Source: Rhodophyticola sp017644125
GTDB taxonomy: Bacteria > Pseudomonadota > Alphaproteobacteria > Rhodobacterales > Rhodobacteraceae
Length of the DNA stretch: 64,000 nucleotides
Reading direction: 5' to 3' (one strand)
Assembly: GCF_042140125.1 (NCBI RefSeq)
Contig: NZ_CP159473.1
Part shown: positions 1 through 7,154 of the stretch, piece by piece
Numbering within the stretch: position 1 is the stretch's first letter
Layout: each line of letters opens with the position of its first letter
Made by a program: the position numbers and the translations under genes
Notes under the pieces: model-generated
Database searches by the model: none
Seen by the model: the letters and a program-made list of their open reading frames with translations, nothing else
Told to the model about the DNA's origin: nothing

Positions 1-34
1 CAACGAATATGGCGACGGGGACAGCGAGGGGATC

Positions 35-301
35 GTGATCCATATCTATCTGGTCTACGGGCTGGGCGCGCTGTTCCTGCTGGCGCCCCTGTGCCTTGCT
101 CCGGGCCTGCGGCAGGATCACGGCCGGGCGCGAAAGGCGCTGATCGCGCTCGGGCTGCTCTGGGGTCTCTGCGCGCCGCTTTTCCTGTTCACGCCCACGG
201 GCGTCGACGGGCTGGTGGAGCGCCTGCTGGGGCTGGTGGCCTGTGCCATCGTGGCGCTTCTGGCGCTTGTGGCGATCCGGCGCGGGAGGGCGGCGTTGTA
301 G
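35..301 (+). CDS. Small membrane protein, possibly 5'-truncated by the window edge
   Basis: Unrecognised integral membrane protein. From the GTG at 35 it is 88 residues with three hydrophobic stretches (about residues 5-22, 34-51 and 62-81) and a basic tail (RRGR). A GAGGGG element ends four bases before the GTG, which favours this start. However, the reading frame is open without a stop to the left edge of the window, so the gene could begin upstream and be only partly seen here. It converges on accC, whose stop is 20 bases away. No catalytic motif is visible and no function is proposed. Confidence 0.5.
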   Translation: MIHIYLVYGLGALFLLAPLCLAPGLRQDHGRARKALIALGLLWGLCAPLFLFTPTGVDGLVERLLGLVACAIVALLALVAIRRGRAAL

Positions 302-320
302 GGCCGCCCGGAGGATGGTT

Positions 321-1667
321 TCAGCCCAGGTTCGTTTCCAGCCACTTTTCCAGCCAGTGGATGTTGTACTCCCCGGTCTGGACCGCCTCTTCCTCCATCA
401 GGGCGCGGAAAAGCGGGATCGTGGTGTCCACGCCATCGACGATCAGCTCGCCAAGGGCCCGGTGAAGACGCGCCAGCGCCTCGGGCCGGTCGCGGCCATG
501 CACGATCAGCTTGGCGATCAGGCTGTCGTAATAGGGCGGGATCGAATAGCCGTCGTAAAGCGCCGAATCCATCCGGACGCCCAGACCGCCGGGCGCGTGA
601 TACTGGGTGATCTTGCCCGGGCAGGGCGAGAAATTCGGCAGCTTTTCCGCATTGATCCGGACTTCGATGGAGTGGCCGTTCACGACCAGATCCTCTTGAC
701 GGAAGGACATCTCCTCGCCCGCCGCGACACGGATCTGCTCACGCACCAGATCGACGCCGAAAATCGCCTCGGTCACCGGGTGTTCCACCTGCAGCCGCGT
801 ATTCATCTCGATGAAAAAGAACTCGTCGTTTTCGTAGAGAAACTCGATCGTGCCTGCGCCTTCATAGCCAATCTCGGCCACGGCCTTGGCGCAGGTCGCG
901 CCGATCCGGGCCCGGATCTCGGGGCTGATCGCGGGGCCGGGGGCCTCTTCCAGCACTTTCTGGTGCCGCCGCTGCAGCGAGCAGTCGCGCTCCCCCAGAT
1001 GGACCGCGTTGCCGCGCCCGTCGCCGAACACCTGCACCTCGATATGGCGGGGCGCACCGAGATATTTCTCGATATACACCTCGTCATTGCCGAAATTGGA
1101 TTTACCCTCGCTGCGCGCGGTGCGGAAGGCGGTTTCCAGCTCTTCGGCGGAGCGGGCCAGCTTCATGCCCTTGCCGCCGCCGCCCGCGGTCGCCTTGATG
1201 ATCAGCGGGAAGCCGGTTTCCCGTGCCACGGCCTGCGCCGCCTCGAAATCGGGCACGCCGCCATCGGAGCCGGGCACGCAGGGCACGCCGAGCGCCCTCA
1301 TCGTGTCCTTGGCGGTGATCTTGTCGCCCATCATGCGGATATGTTCGGCCGACGGGCCGATGAACTTGATCCCGTGATCTTCGACGATCTGCACGAATTG
1401 AGCGTTTTCCGACAGGAAGCCATAGCCCGGATGGATCGCCTCCGCCCCGGTGATCTCGCAGGCGGAAATGATCGCGGGCACGCTCAGATAGCTGAGCGTG
1501 CTTGACGGGGGGCCGATGCAGATCGCCTCGTCCGCCATGCGGACATGCATCGCATCGCTGTCTGCGGTGGAATGGACGGCGACCGTGCCCACGCCCATCT
1601 CACGCGCAGCGCGGATGACGCGGAGCGCGATTTCGCCGCGATTGGCGACAAGGATCTTGGAGAACAT
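321..1667 (-). CDS. accC: Acetyl-CoA carboxylase, biotin carboxylase subunit
   Basis: AccC uses ATP and bicarbonate to carboxylate the biotin carried on AccB, the first half-reaction of malonyl-CoA synthesis in the cytoplasm. At 448 residues it has the normal family length. The N-terminal biotin-carboxylase domain starts MFSKILVANRGEIALR. The ATP-grasp glycine loop GGGGKGM is at residues 162-168, and the signature MNTRLQVEHPVTE follows near residue 285. It lies 12 bases downstream of accB on the same strand, the usual accBC operon. The call is secure; a propionyl-CoA carboxylase alpha subunit would be longer and carry its own biotinyl domain. Confidence 0.97.
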   Translation of the reverse strand: MFSKILVANRGEIALRVIRAAREMGVGTVAVHSTADSDAMHVRMADEAICIGPPSSTLSYLSVPAIISACEITGAEAIHPGYGFLSENAQFVQIVEDHGIKFIGPSAEHIRMMGDKITAKDTMRALGVPCVPGSDGGVPDFEAAQAVARETGFPLIIKATAGGGGKGMKLARSAEELETAFRTARSEGKSNFGNDEVYIEKYLGAPRHIEVQVFGDGRGNAVHLGERDCSLQRRHQKVLEEAPGPAISPEIRARIGATCAKAVAEIGYEGAGTIEFLYENDEFFFIEMNTRLQVEHPVTEAIFGVDLVREQIRVAAGEEMSFRQEDLVVNGHSIEVRINAEKLPNFSPCPGKITQYHAPGGLGVRMDSALYDGYSIPPYYDSLIAKLIVHGRDRPEALARLHRALGELIVDGVDTTIPLFRALMEEEAVQTGEYNIHWLEKWLETNLG

Positions 1668-1679
1668 GCGCGCGCCGCC

Positions 1680-2174
1680 CTATTCGATGATCATGAGCGG
1701 TGCGCCGAATTCGACGGGCGCGCCATCTTCGACAAGAATGCGTTTGACAGTGCCGGATTTGGGTGACGGGATCTGGTTCATCGTTTTCATCGCTTCGATG
1801 ATCATCAGGGTCTGGCCCTCGGCGACCTTGTCGCCCACCGCGACGAAGGACGGGGTGCCGGGCTCCGGTTGCAGATAGGCGGTGCCGACCATGGGCGATG
1901 TGACCGCATTGGGGTCCTGCGCGGGATCGACCGACGGGGCCGGGGCGGGCGCGGCGTCGGCGGCGGCGGGGCCGGAGACCGGCGCCGGCGCGGCGTGCAT
2001 GGCCGGGGCGGGCGCGGATTGCACCATCTGCATCTGCCGCGAGACGCGGACATTCAGGCTGTCATCGGCGCCGTAATCGCGCTTGACCTGCAACTCCGTC
2101 AGGTCGTTCTCTCGCAGCAACTCGGCCAGCGCCCGGATGAACGCCACATCCCCGTCATGCGTTTTGTTTGCCAT
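1680..2174 (-). CDS. accB: Acetyl-CoA carboxylase, biotin carboxyl carrier protein
   Basis: AccB carries the biotin that shuttles CO2 between biotin carboxylase and carboxyltransferase. The protein is 164 residues: an N-terminal segment (1-50), a flexible Ala/Pro-rich linker (about 53-83) and a C-terminal biotinyl domain. The biotinylated lysine is K130 in EAMKTMNQI; most homologues have EAMKLMN or EAMKMMN, a mild variant. I chose the ATG at 2174 because the family starts here and the upstream in-frame extension (to 2264) has no family similarity. It is the first gene of accBC. The 317-bp region upstream is shared with the divergent preT gene. Confidence 0.95.
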   Translation of the reverse strand: MANKTHDGDVAFIRALAELLRENDLTELQVKRDYGADDSLNVRVSRQMQMVQSAPAPAMHAAPAPVSGPAAADAAPAPAPSVDPAQDPNAVTSPMVGTAYLQPEPGTPSFVAVGDKVAEGQTLMIIEAMKTMNQIPSPKSGTVKRILVEDGAPVEFGAPLMIIE

Positions 2175-2491
2175 GGTGTTTTTGTCCTCGCCGTATGTAT
2201 TGGCTGTTCTTATACGGGCCAGACCGTGTGCCCGCGCCTGATTTATCGCCCATATACTGCACAAGACGCGGGGATTAAAGCGCTTGCGCGCGGGAAAGGC
2301 CGATCCGGCTTCCCCCGCGGTATGCGCCCGGTTTCGGCTGTTTTACAGGCATTCGCGCCGGTTTTTGCCGCATTGCGCGGCTGAAAGGCGGCAAACCCGG
2401 TGCGCCGAATAATTTACCATTTGATAAAATTTTGGACCTGTGCCAGCGTTCCGGGGACGACAGCCATTCGATCAGGGAGGGACGATACCCC
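2175..2491. other. Intergenic region between accB and preT
   Basis: A 317-bp divergent promoter region without a convincing gene. The accB side contains AT-rich stretches around 2210-2260 that may hold its promoter, but no clear -35/-10 pair stands out. The preT side has an AT-rich island (2411-2433) containing a near-palindrome listed separately. A GGGAGGG Shine-Dalgarno sequence precedes the preT ATG. Short overlapping open frames here have no recognisable protein character. Confidence 0.6.
2413..2428. promoter_or_regulatory. Degenerate RutR-like operator upstream of preT
   Basis: TTTACCA-TT-TGATAAA forms a 7-2-7 near-palindrome with one arm mismatch. It matches the RutR consensus TTGACCA-N2-TGGTCAA at 11 of 14 defined positions. 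It lies about 63 bases before the preT start in an AT-rich island. The rutR gene and a perfect copy of the site occur about 4.6 kb away in the same pathway locus. Binding is inferred; AT-rich palindromes can arise by chance. Confidence 0.4.
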
Positions 2492-3826
2492 ATGACGAAC
2501 AGCCCCTTCACCCCCGGAATTGTCCCGGGCCGGCTTCAGCCCGAGGCCTATGAGGCGAATTTCGCCGATCTGCACGAGCCCCTCGACAGCCATGAGGCGC
2601 TGGTGGCCGCGGACCGCTGCTACTTCTGCCACGATGCGCCCTGCATCACGGCCTGTCCCACGGAAATCGACATTCCGCTTTTCATCCGGCAGATTGCGAC
2701 CGGCACGCCGGAGGCGGCGGCGCGCACGATTTTCCAGCAGAACATCCTTGGCGGGATGTGCGCGCGGGTTTGCCCGACGGAGACGCTGTGCGAGGAGGCC
2801 TGCGTGCGCGAGATCGCCGAGGGCAAGCCGGTTCTGATCGGGCAATTGCAGCGCTACGCGACGGACACGCTGATGGCGGCGGGCGTCCATCCGTTCACGC
2901 GGGCGGCGCCAACGGGCAAATCCGTGGCCGTCGTGGGGGCCGGGCCCGCCGGGCTGGCCTGTGCGCACCGTCTTGCGATGCATGGCCACGAGGTGACGAT
3001 CTACGATGCAAGGCCGAAAGGCGGCGGCCTGAACGAATACGGGATCGCGGCCTACAAGACCGTGGAGAATTTCGCGGAGGCCGAACTGGACTGGCTGATG
3101 AAGATCGGCGGGATCACCCTTGAGACCAGCAAGGCGCTGGGTGTCGACATGACGCTCGACAGCCTGAAAGCGGAGTTCGACGCGGTGTTTCTGGGTATGG
3201 GGCTGGCCGGTGTGAACGCCCTGCGCGCGGACGGGGAGGACAAGGCGGGCGTGATGGATGCGGTCGGCTTCATTTCCGATCTGCGGCAGGCCGGGGATCT
3301 GTCGGCTCTGCCGGTGGGCCGCAATGTCGTGGTGATCGGCGGCGGCATGACGGCGATCGATGCGGCGGTCCAGTCGAAGCTTCTGGGCGCCGAAACCGTG
3401 ACGATCCTTTATCGCCGGGGCCGCGATGCGATGCCCGCCAGCCGATATGAGCAGGATCTGGCGGCCTCCAAGGGGGTGCGGATCGTGTTCAACGCGATGC
3501 CGGTGGCGGTTCTGGGCAACGGGGCGGTCACGGGCGTGCGGGCGGAATACACACGCGCCGAGGGCAAGAGCCTGATCGGCACGGGCGAGACATTCGATCT
3601 GCCCGCCGATCAGGTGCTCAAGGCCATCGGCCAGACGCTCGACGGCACGCCCGACGGCCTGTCGCTGAGCGATGGAAAGATCGCGGTGACAGGTGCGGGC
3701 CGGACCGGCGTTGCGGGCGTCTGGGCGGGTGGCGATTGCGCCAGCGGAGGCGAAGACCTGACCGTGACGGCGGTGGCCGAGGGGCGCGATGCGGCGGAAG
3801 ACATCCACAAGGCCCTTGTGGGATGA
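2492..3826 (+). CDS. preT: NAD(P)-dependent dihydropyrimidine dehydrogenase, PreT subunit
   Basis: PreT is the FAD/Fe-S electron-transfer subunit that, with PreA, reduces uracil and thymine to dihydropyrimidines using NAD(P)H. The 444 residues contain N-terminal cysteine clusters CYFCHDAPCITACP (43-56) and CARVCPTETLCEEAC (90-104), as in glutamate-synthase beta-type oxidoreductases. A FAD-binding VVGAGPAGL follows (147-155), then a second nucleotide motif VVIGGGMTAID near residue 285. The ATG at 2492 has a GGGAGGG ribosome site; the upstream extension is not family-like. The stop overlaps the next small gene (ATGA), and preA follows it. A generic glutamate-synthase-like assignment is excluded mainly by the preA partner. 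Confidence 0.92.
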   Translation: MTNSPFTPGIVPGRLQPEAYEANFADLHEPLDSHEALVAADRCYFCHDAPCITACPTEIDIPLFIRQIATGTPEAAARTIFQQNILGGMCARVCPTETLCEEACVREIAEGKPVLIGQLQRYATDTLMAAGVHPFTRAAPTGKSVAVVGAGPAGLACAHRLAMHGHEVTIYDARPKGGGLNEYGIAAYKTVENFAEAELDWLMKIGGITLETSKALGVDMTLDSLKAEFDAVFLGMGLAGVNALRADGEDKAGVMDAVGFISDLRQAGDLSALPVGRNVVVIGGGMTAIDAAVQSKLLGAETVTILYRRGRDAMPASRYEQDLAASKGVRIVFNAMPVAVLGNGAVTGVRAEYTRAEGKSLIGTGETFDLPADQVLKAIGQTLDGTPDGLSLSDGKIAVTGAGRTGVAGVWAGGDCASGGEDLTVTAVAEGRDAAEDIHKALVG

Positions 3827-4197
3827 GCTGGGTCGCGGGAGGTTTTGCCGCGGCGATCTGTGCGGGGGCACCGGTGCTGGCCAACCCGTTCGAGGGAGAG
3901 TGGTGCCACCCCGTGGGCGCGATCATGTTCCTGGAGGCCCAACAACTCGGGTTCAACGATCACACCATCTGTTCCATCGAAAACACGGTCACGCCGGAGC
4001 CGAACGCGGATTGGACAAGCCCCATCACCTGTCGCCACGTCTATATCCGGGGGATCAACCCGGACGGATCCATGGAGCGGCTTGAAACGCCGATGCACCG
4101 GCCCTCCACCATCACATTGCGCCCGGTCGCGCCCGATCAGATCGCGGTCGATCTGGGCTCGGCGGCGCCCCCGGCGATCTATCATCGCTGCGAATAA
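3823..4197 (+). CDS. Small exported protein between preT and preA
   Basis: A 124-residue protein of unknown function. Residues 1-20 form a signal peptide (hydrophobic GGFAAAICAGA core, probable cleavage after VLA, before NPFEGEW). The mature part has four cysteines, which could form two disulfides in the periplasm (WCHPVG, TICSIE, ITCRHV, YHRCE). The ATG at 3823 overlaps the preT stop (ATGA), so translation is probably coupled; preA begins 21 bases downstream. A secreted protein between two subunits of a cytoplasmic enzyme is unexpected. No known family was recognised. Confidence 0.8.
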   Translation: MSWVAGGFAAAICAGAPVLANPFEGEWCHPVGAIMFLEAQQLGFNDHTICSIENTVTPEPNADWTSPITCRHVYIRGINPDGSMERLETPMHRPSTITLRPVAPDQIAVDLGSAAPPAIYHRCE

Positions 4198-4218
4198 CGC
4201 CTCAAGAAAGGACCAGAC

Positions 4219-5520
4219 ATGGCTGATCTTTCGACGAATTTTCTGGGCATAAAATCCCCCAACCCGTTCTGGCTGGCCTCGGCCCCGCCGACGGACAAGG
4301 AATACAACGTGGTGCGCGCCTTCAAGGCGGGCTGGGGCGGCGTCGTCTGGAAGACGCTGGGCGAAGACCCCCATGTGGTGAATGTAAACGGGCCGAGATA
4401 CGGGGCGATCTACGGCGCGGACCGGCGGCTGCTGGGGCTGAACAACATCGAGTTGATCACTGACCGTCCGCTGGAGGTGAACCTGCGCGAGATCAAGGCG
4501 GTCAAACGCGCCTGGCCGGATCGGGCGATGATCGTGTCGCTGATGGTTCCGTGCGAGGAGGCCGCCTGGAAGCGCATCCTGCCGCTGGTGGAAGACACCG
4601 GCGCGGACGGGATCGAGCTGAATTTCGGCTGCCCCCACGGGATGAGCGAGCGGGGCATGGGCTCTGCGGTGGGGCAGGTGCCGGAATACATCGAGATGGT
4701 GGCGCGCTGGTGCAAGGCCAACACGCAGATGCCGGTGATCGTGAAACTGACGCCCAATATCACCGATATCCGGTATCCCGCCCGCGCGGCGAAAGCGGGC
4801 GGTGCGGATGCGGTCTCGCTGATCAACACGATCAGTTCGATCACCTCGGTCAATCTCGATACCATGAGCCCGGAGCCGTCGATCGATGGCAAGGGGTCCC
4901 ATGGCGGATATTGCGGCCCGGCGGTCAAGCCCATCGCGCTGAACATGGTAGCCGAAATCGCGCGCGACCCTGAAACGGCGGGCCTGCCGATTTCGGGCAT
5001 CGGCGGGGTGACCACATGGCGCGATGCGGCGGAGTTTCTGGCGCTGGGCTGCGGCACGGTGCAGGTCTGCACCGCCGCGATGACCTATGGTTTCAAAGTG
5101 GTCGAGGAGATGAAATCCGGTCTCAGCCAGTGGATGGATGAAAAGGGCCATCGCTCGATAGACGAGGTCGTCGGACGGGCCGTGCCGAACGTGACCGACT
5201 GGCAGTATCTGAACCTGAACTACGTGACCAAGGCGCGGATCGATCAGGATGCCTGCATCAAATGCGGGCGCTGCTACGCGGCCTGCGAGGATACCTCGCA
5301 TCAGGCGATTTCCATGTCCGAGGATCGGGTGTTCGAGGTGATCGACGAGGAATGCGTGGCCTGCAACCTCTGCGTCAATGTCTGCCCGGTGGAGAACTGC
5401 ATCACCATGGAGGAGCTGGAGCCGGGCACGATCGACACAAGAACCGGCAAGGTCGTGGAGCCCGATTACGCCAACTGGACCACGCATCCGAACAATCCGG
5501 GCGCCTGCGCCGCGGAGTAA
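4219..5520 (+). CDS. preA: NAD(P)-dependent dihydropyrimidine dehydrogenase, PreA subunit
   Basis: PreA is the catalytic subunit that reduces the 5,6 double bond of uracil or thymine. The 433 residues comprise a dihydroorotate-dehydrogenase-like FMN barrel (about 1-330), with the active-site segment NFGCPHGMSERGMG (Cys138). The C-terminus carries two ferredoxin-type 4Fe-4S clusters, CIKCGRCYAAC (from Cys346) and CVACNLCVNVCP (from Cys379). Residues PHGMSERGMG match the catalytic loop of dihydropyrimidine dehydrogenases rather than of PyrD. It has an AAGAAAGGA ribosome site and follows preT and the small exported protein in one run. Confidence 0.95.
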   Translation: MADLSTNFLGIKSPNPFWLASAPPTDKEYNVVRAFKAGWGGVVWKTLGEDPHVVNVNGPRYGAIYGADRRLLGLNNIELITDRPLEVNLREIKAVKRAWPDRAMIVSLMVPCEEAAWKRILPLVEDTGADGIELNFGCPHGMSERGMGSAVGQVPEYIEMVARWCKANTQMPVIVKLTPNITDIRYPARAAKAGGADAVSLINTISSITSVNLDTMSPEPSIDGKGSHGGYCGPAVKPIALNMVAEIARDPETAGLPISGIGGVTTWRDAAEFLALGCGTVQVCTAAMTYGFKVVEEMKSGLSQWMDEKGHRSIDEVVGRAVPNVTDWQYLNLNYVTKARIDQDACIKCGRCYAACEDTSHQAISMSEDRVFEVIDEECVACNLCVNVCPVENCITMEELEPGTIDTRTGKVVEPDYANWTTHPNNPGACAAE

Positions 5521-5524
5521 GGCC

Positions 5525-5571
5525 GGAACGCGCGGGCTGACTCTGCCCCCGGGCGTTGGCCGGCGCGTTCC
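5525..5571. repeat. Inverted repeat between convergent genes
   Basis: GGAACGCGC (5525-5533) and its exact complement GCGCGTTCC (5563-5571) flank a 29-base GC-rich loop. It sits just after the preA stop and before the end of the convergent oxidoreductase gene. There is no U-run on either strand, so it is not a canonical intrinsic terminator, but it may protect 3' ends or slow both polymerases. Confidence 0.4.
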
Positions 5572-5583
5572 TAGGCGGAAGGA

Positions 5584-6255
5584 TCACCAGCCGTCTTCGG
5601 TTATGATGTCCGCGCCATCGACGCCCATCGCCTTGAGGTGATCGCGGATGTCATCGACCATCCCGCCCGGACCGCAAATGTAGAACGGGCCGGATGTGGA
5701 GCTCACGTGCCGGTCAAGGAAATCCCTGTCGATGGGTCCGCCGGGCGGGCCTCCTGCGTCGTCCTCCGTCACGACGAAGGTCGTCTTCAAGCCGTCCGTC
5801 CGCTCCCACTCGTCGCGCAGGATGATGTCGGCTTCGGTTTTGTTGGAAAAGATCAGATGACATCCGTCAGTCTGGGCCTGCGCGGCGCGGCGGCGCAGAA
5901 GGCAGATGAAGGGCGTGACGCCGGCCCCGCCCGCGATGAAGGTTCCGGCCCCGTGATCGGTGATCGCGCCGAACGGGTCGCCCGCCTGCACCTTTTCCCC
6001 CGGCGTCATGGTGGCGATCTGTTCCGTCACGCCGTCATGATCGGGGTAGATCTTGATGACGAATTCCAGAAACGGATCCTCGGGCTGGGAGGTCATGGTG
6101 AAAGAGCGGCCTTCGTCACGCCAGCCGTCGCGGTCGAGCGCGATCTCGGTGGCCTGACCGGGTTCGAAGGCGAAGTCCTCGGGGCGGTCGAAGCGCAGGC
6201 ATCTGGTGTCATGGGTGACGGTCGACATGTCTTGCAGGGTCAGGCTGTAGCTCAT
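5584..6255 (-). CDS. Ferredoxin/flavodoxin reductase-family FAD-binding protein
   Basis: Predicted FAD- and NAD(P)H-dependent electron-transfer flavoprotein of the ferredoxin-NADP reductase superfamily. At 223 residues it is a stand-alone reductase without an Fe-S domain. Visible motifs are RSFTMTS (50-56, FAD phosphate binding), AGGAGVTPF (108-116, NAD(P) binding) and CGPGGM (194-199). It lies between preA and rutR on the minus strand, so an electron-supply role for pyrimidine reduction is possible but unproven. Its Shine-Dalgarno sequence is part of a hairpin (see 6258-6278). Confidence 0.85.
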   Translation of the reverse strand: MSYSLTLQDMSTVTHDTRCLRFDRPEDFAFEPGQATEIALDRDGWRDEGRSFTMTSQPEDPFLEFVIKIYPDHDGVTEQIATMTPGEKVQAGDPFGAITDHGAGTFIAGGAGVTPFICLLRRRAAQAQTDGCHLIFSNKTEADIILRDEWERTDGLKTTFVVTEDDAGGPPGGPIDRDFLDRHVSSTSGPFYICGPGGMVDDIRDHLKAMGVDGADIITEDGW

Positions 6256-6257
6256 GA

Positions 6258-6278
6258 TGTCTCCTTTTCAGGGAGACA
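6258..6278 (-). promoter_or_regulatory. Hairpin overlapping the ribosome binding site
   Basis: Read on the minus strand, TGTCTCC, loop CTGAAAA and GGAGACA form a perfect 7-bp stem ending two bases before the ATG at 6255. The AAGGAG ribosome site starts in the loop and runs into the 3' arm, so folding would partly hide it. The structure is seen directly; a regulatory effect is inference. Confidence 0.5.
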
Positions 6279-6311
6279 ACGCGGCAGCGTGGGCCAGGTT
6301 CCTGCCCCGGC

Positions 6312-6923
6312 TCAGGGCCGGAGCAGTTTGGTGAACAGCGTCCGCAGAAATGTTTCGGCTTCCGCGAACGGGTCGCGATCCTCCCCCAGAACCGCGCGCA
6401 CCTGCACGTCGAAATCCGCGTAATGCTGGGTCAGCGCCCAGATCGAGAAGATCAGGTGATGCGGGTCGATATCGGCGATCTTGCCGGCGGCGGCCCAGCC
6501 GCGGATGATCGTGACCTTCTCATCCACCAGCTTCCTCAGATCGGTTGCCAGAACCTCCTGCATGCGCGGTGCGCCCTGCAGGATCTCATTGGCGAAAAGG
6601 CGACTTTCGCGCGGGAAATCACGGCTCATCTGCAGCTTCCTGCGGACATAGCCCAGCAACTCCTCGACCGGTTCGCCGTCGGGGTCCATCTCGCGAAGGG
6701 GGTCCAGCCATGTGTCCATCAACTGGCTGAGCAGGGTGACGTGAACCGCCTCTTTCGAAGGGAAATAATATAGAAGATTAGGCTTGGACAGCCCGGCCGC
6801 CGCCGCGATCTGATCCAGCGTCGCGCCCCGGAACCCATGTCGGGAAAAGACCAGAAGGGCGGCCTCCAGAATGGCCTGCGTGTTCTTGCGCTGAATACGG
6901 GTGCGCGGCGGCTGAATGTTCAT
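6312..6923 (-). CDS. rutR: TetR-family regulator of pyrimidine catabolism, RutR-like
   Basis: A 203-residue TetR-family repressor. The N-terminal helix-turn-helix domain reads RIQRKNTQAILEAAL ... TLDQIAAAAGLSKPNLLYYFPSKE (roughly residues 9-57). The LSKPNLLYYF recognition segment is that of RutR rather than generic TetR proteins. The C-terminal ligand domain follows. I start at the ATG at 6923 (preceded by AGGA) because upstream residues are not family-like. It lies within the pyrimidine-degradation genes, and a perfect RutR operator is present in the intergenic region at 7083-7098. RutR proteins lose DNA affinity on binding uracil or thymine, so induction by pyrimidines is expected. Confidence 0.88.
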   Translation of the reverse strand: MNIQPPRTRIQRKNTQAILEAALLVFSRHGFRGATLDQIAAAAGLSKPNLLYYFPSKEAVHVTLLSQLMDTWLDPLREMDPDGEPVEELLGYVRRKLQMSRDFPRESRLFANEILQGAPRMQEVLATDLRKLVDEKVTIIRGWAAAGKIADIDPHHLIFSIWALTQHYADFDVQVRAVLGEDRDPFAEAETFLRTLFTKLLRP

Positions 6924-7050
6924 GTTCCTACTCTGCCACTTGGGGCGGCACTGCGGCAAGGGTCATGCCCGCATCGCCCAAGCCCCGGGCAGATGCGCCC
7001 GCTTGACGATCATTTGCCTTGCGATTGGGCGTTTTCCGGCGTTCAATTTC

Positions 7051-7078
7051 TTGACTGACCATGCGCCTCTGCTAGCGT
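7051..7078 (+). promoter_or_regulatory. Probable promoter of the aminotransferase gene
   Basis: TTGACT (7051-7056), a 16-base spacer and TAGCGT (7073-7078) form a plausible sigma-70 promoter. Transcription would begin about 7 bases after the -10, inside the RutR operator. The -35 is strong and the -10 is weak. Confidence 0.5.
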
Positions 7079-7082
7079 GATC

Positions 7083-7098
7083 TTGACCAGATGGTCAA
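7083..7098. promoter_or_regulatory. RutR operator
   Basis: TTGACCA-GA-TGGTCAA is a perfect 7-2-7 palindrome identical to the known RutR consensus TTGACCA-N2-TGGTCAA. It overlaps the expected transcription start of the promoter at 7051-7078 and lies 56 bases before the aminotransferase ATG, so bound RutR would block initiation. It may also serve rutR autoregulation, as rutR is divergent. Confidence 0.88.
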
Positions 7099-7154
7099 AA
7101 CAATAATTTCAGCCGACCGGTGGCGCGCCGGTTCTGCCAGATAGGGTGAGCACC

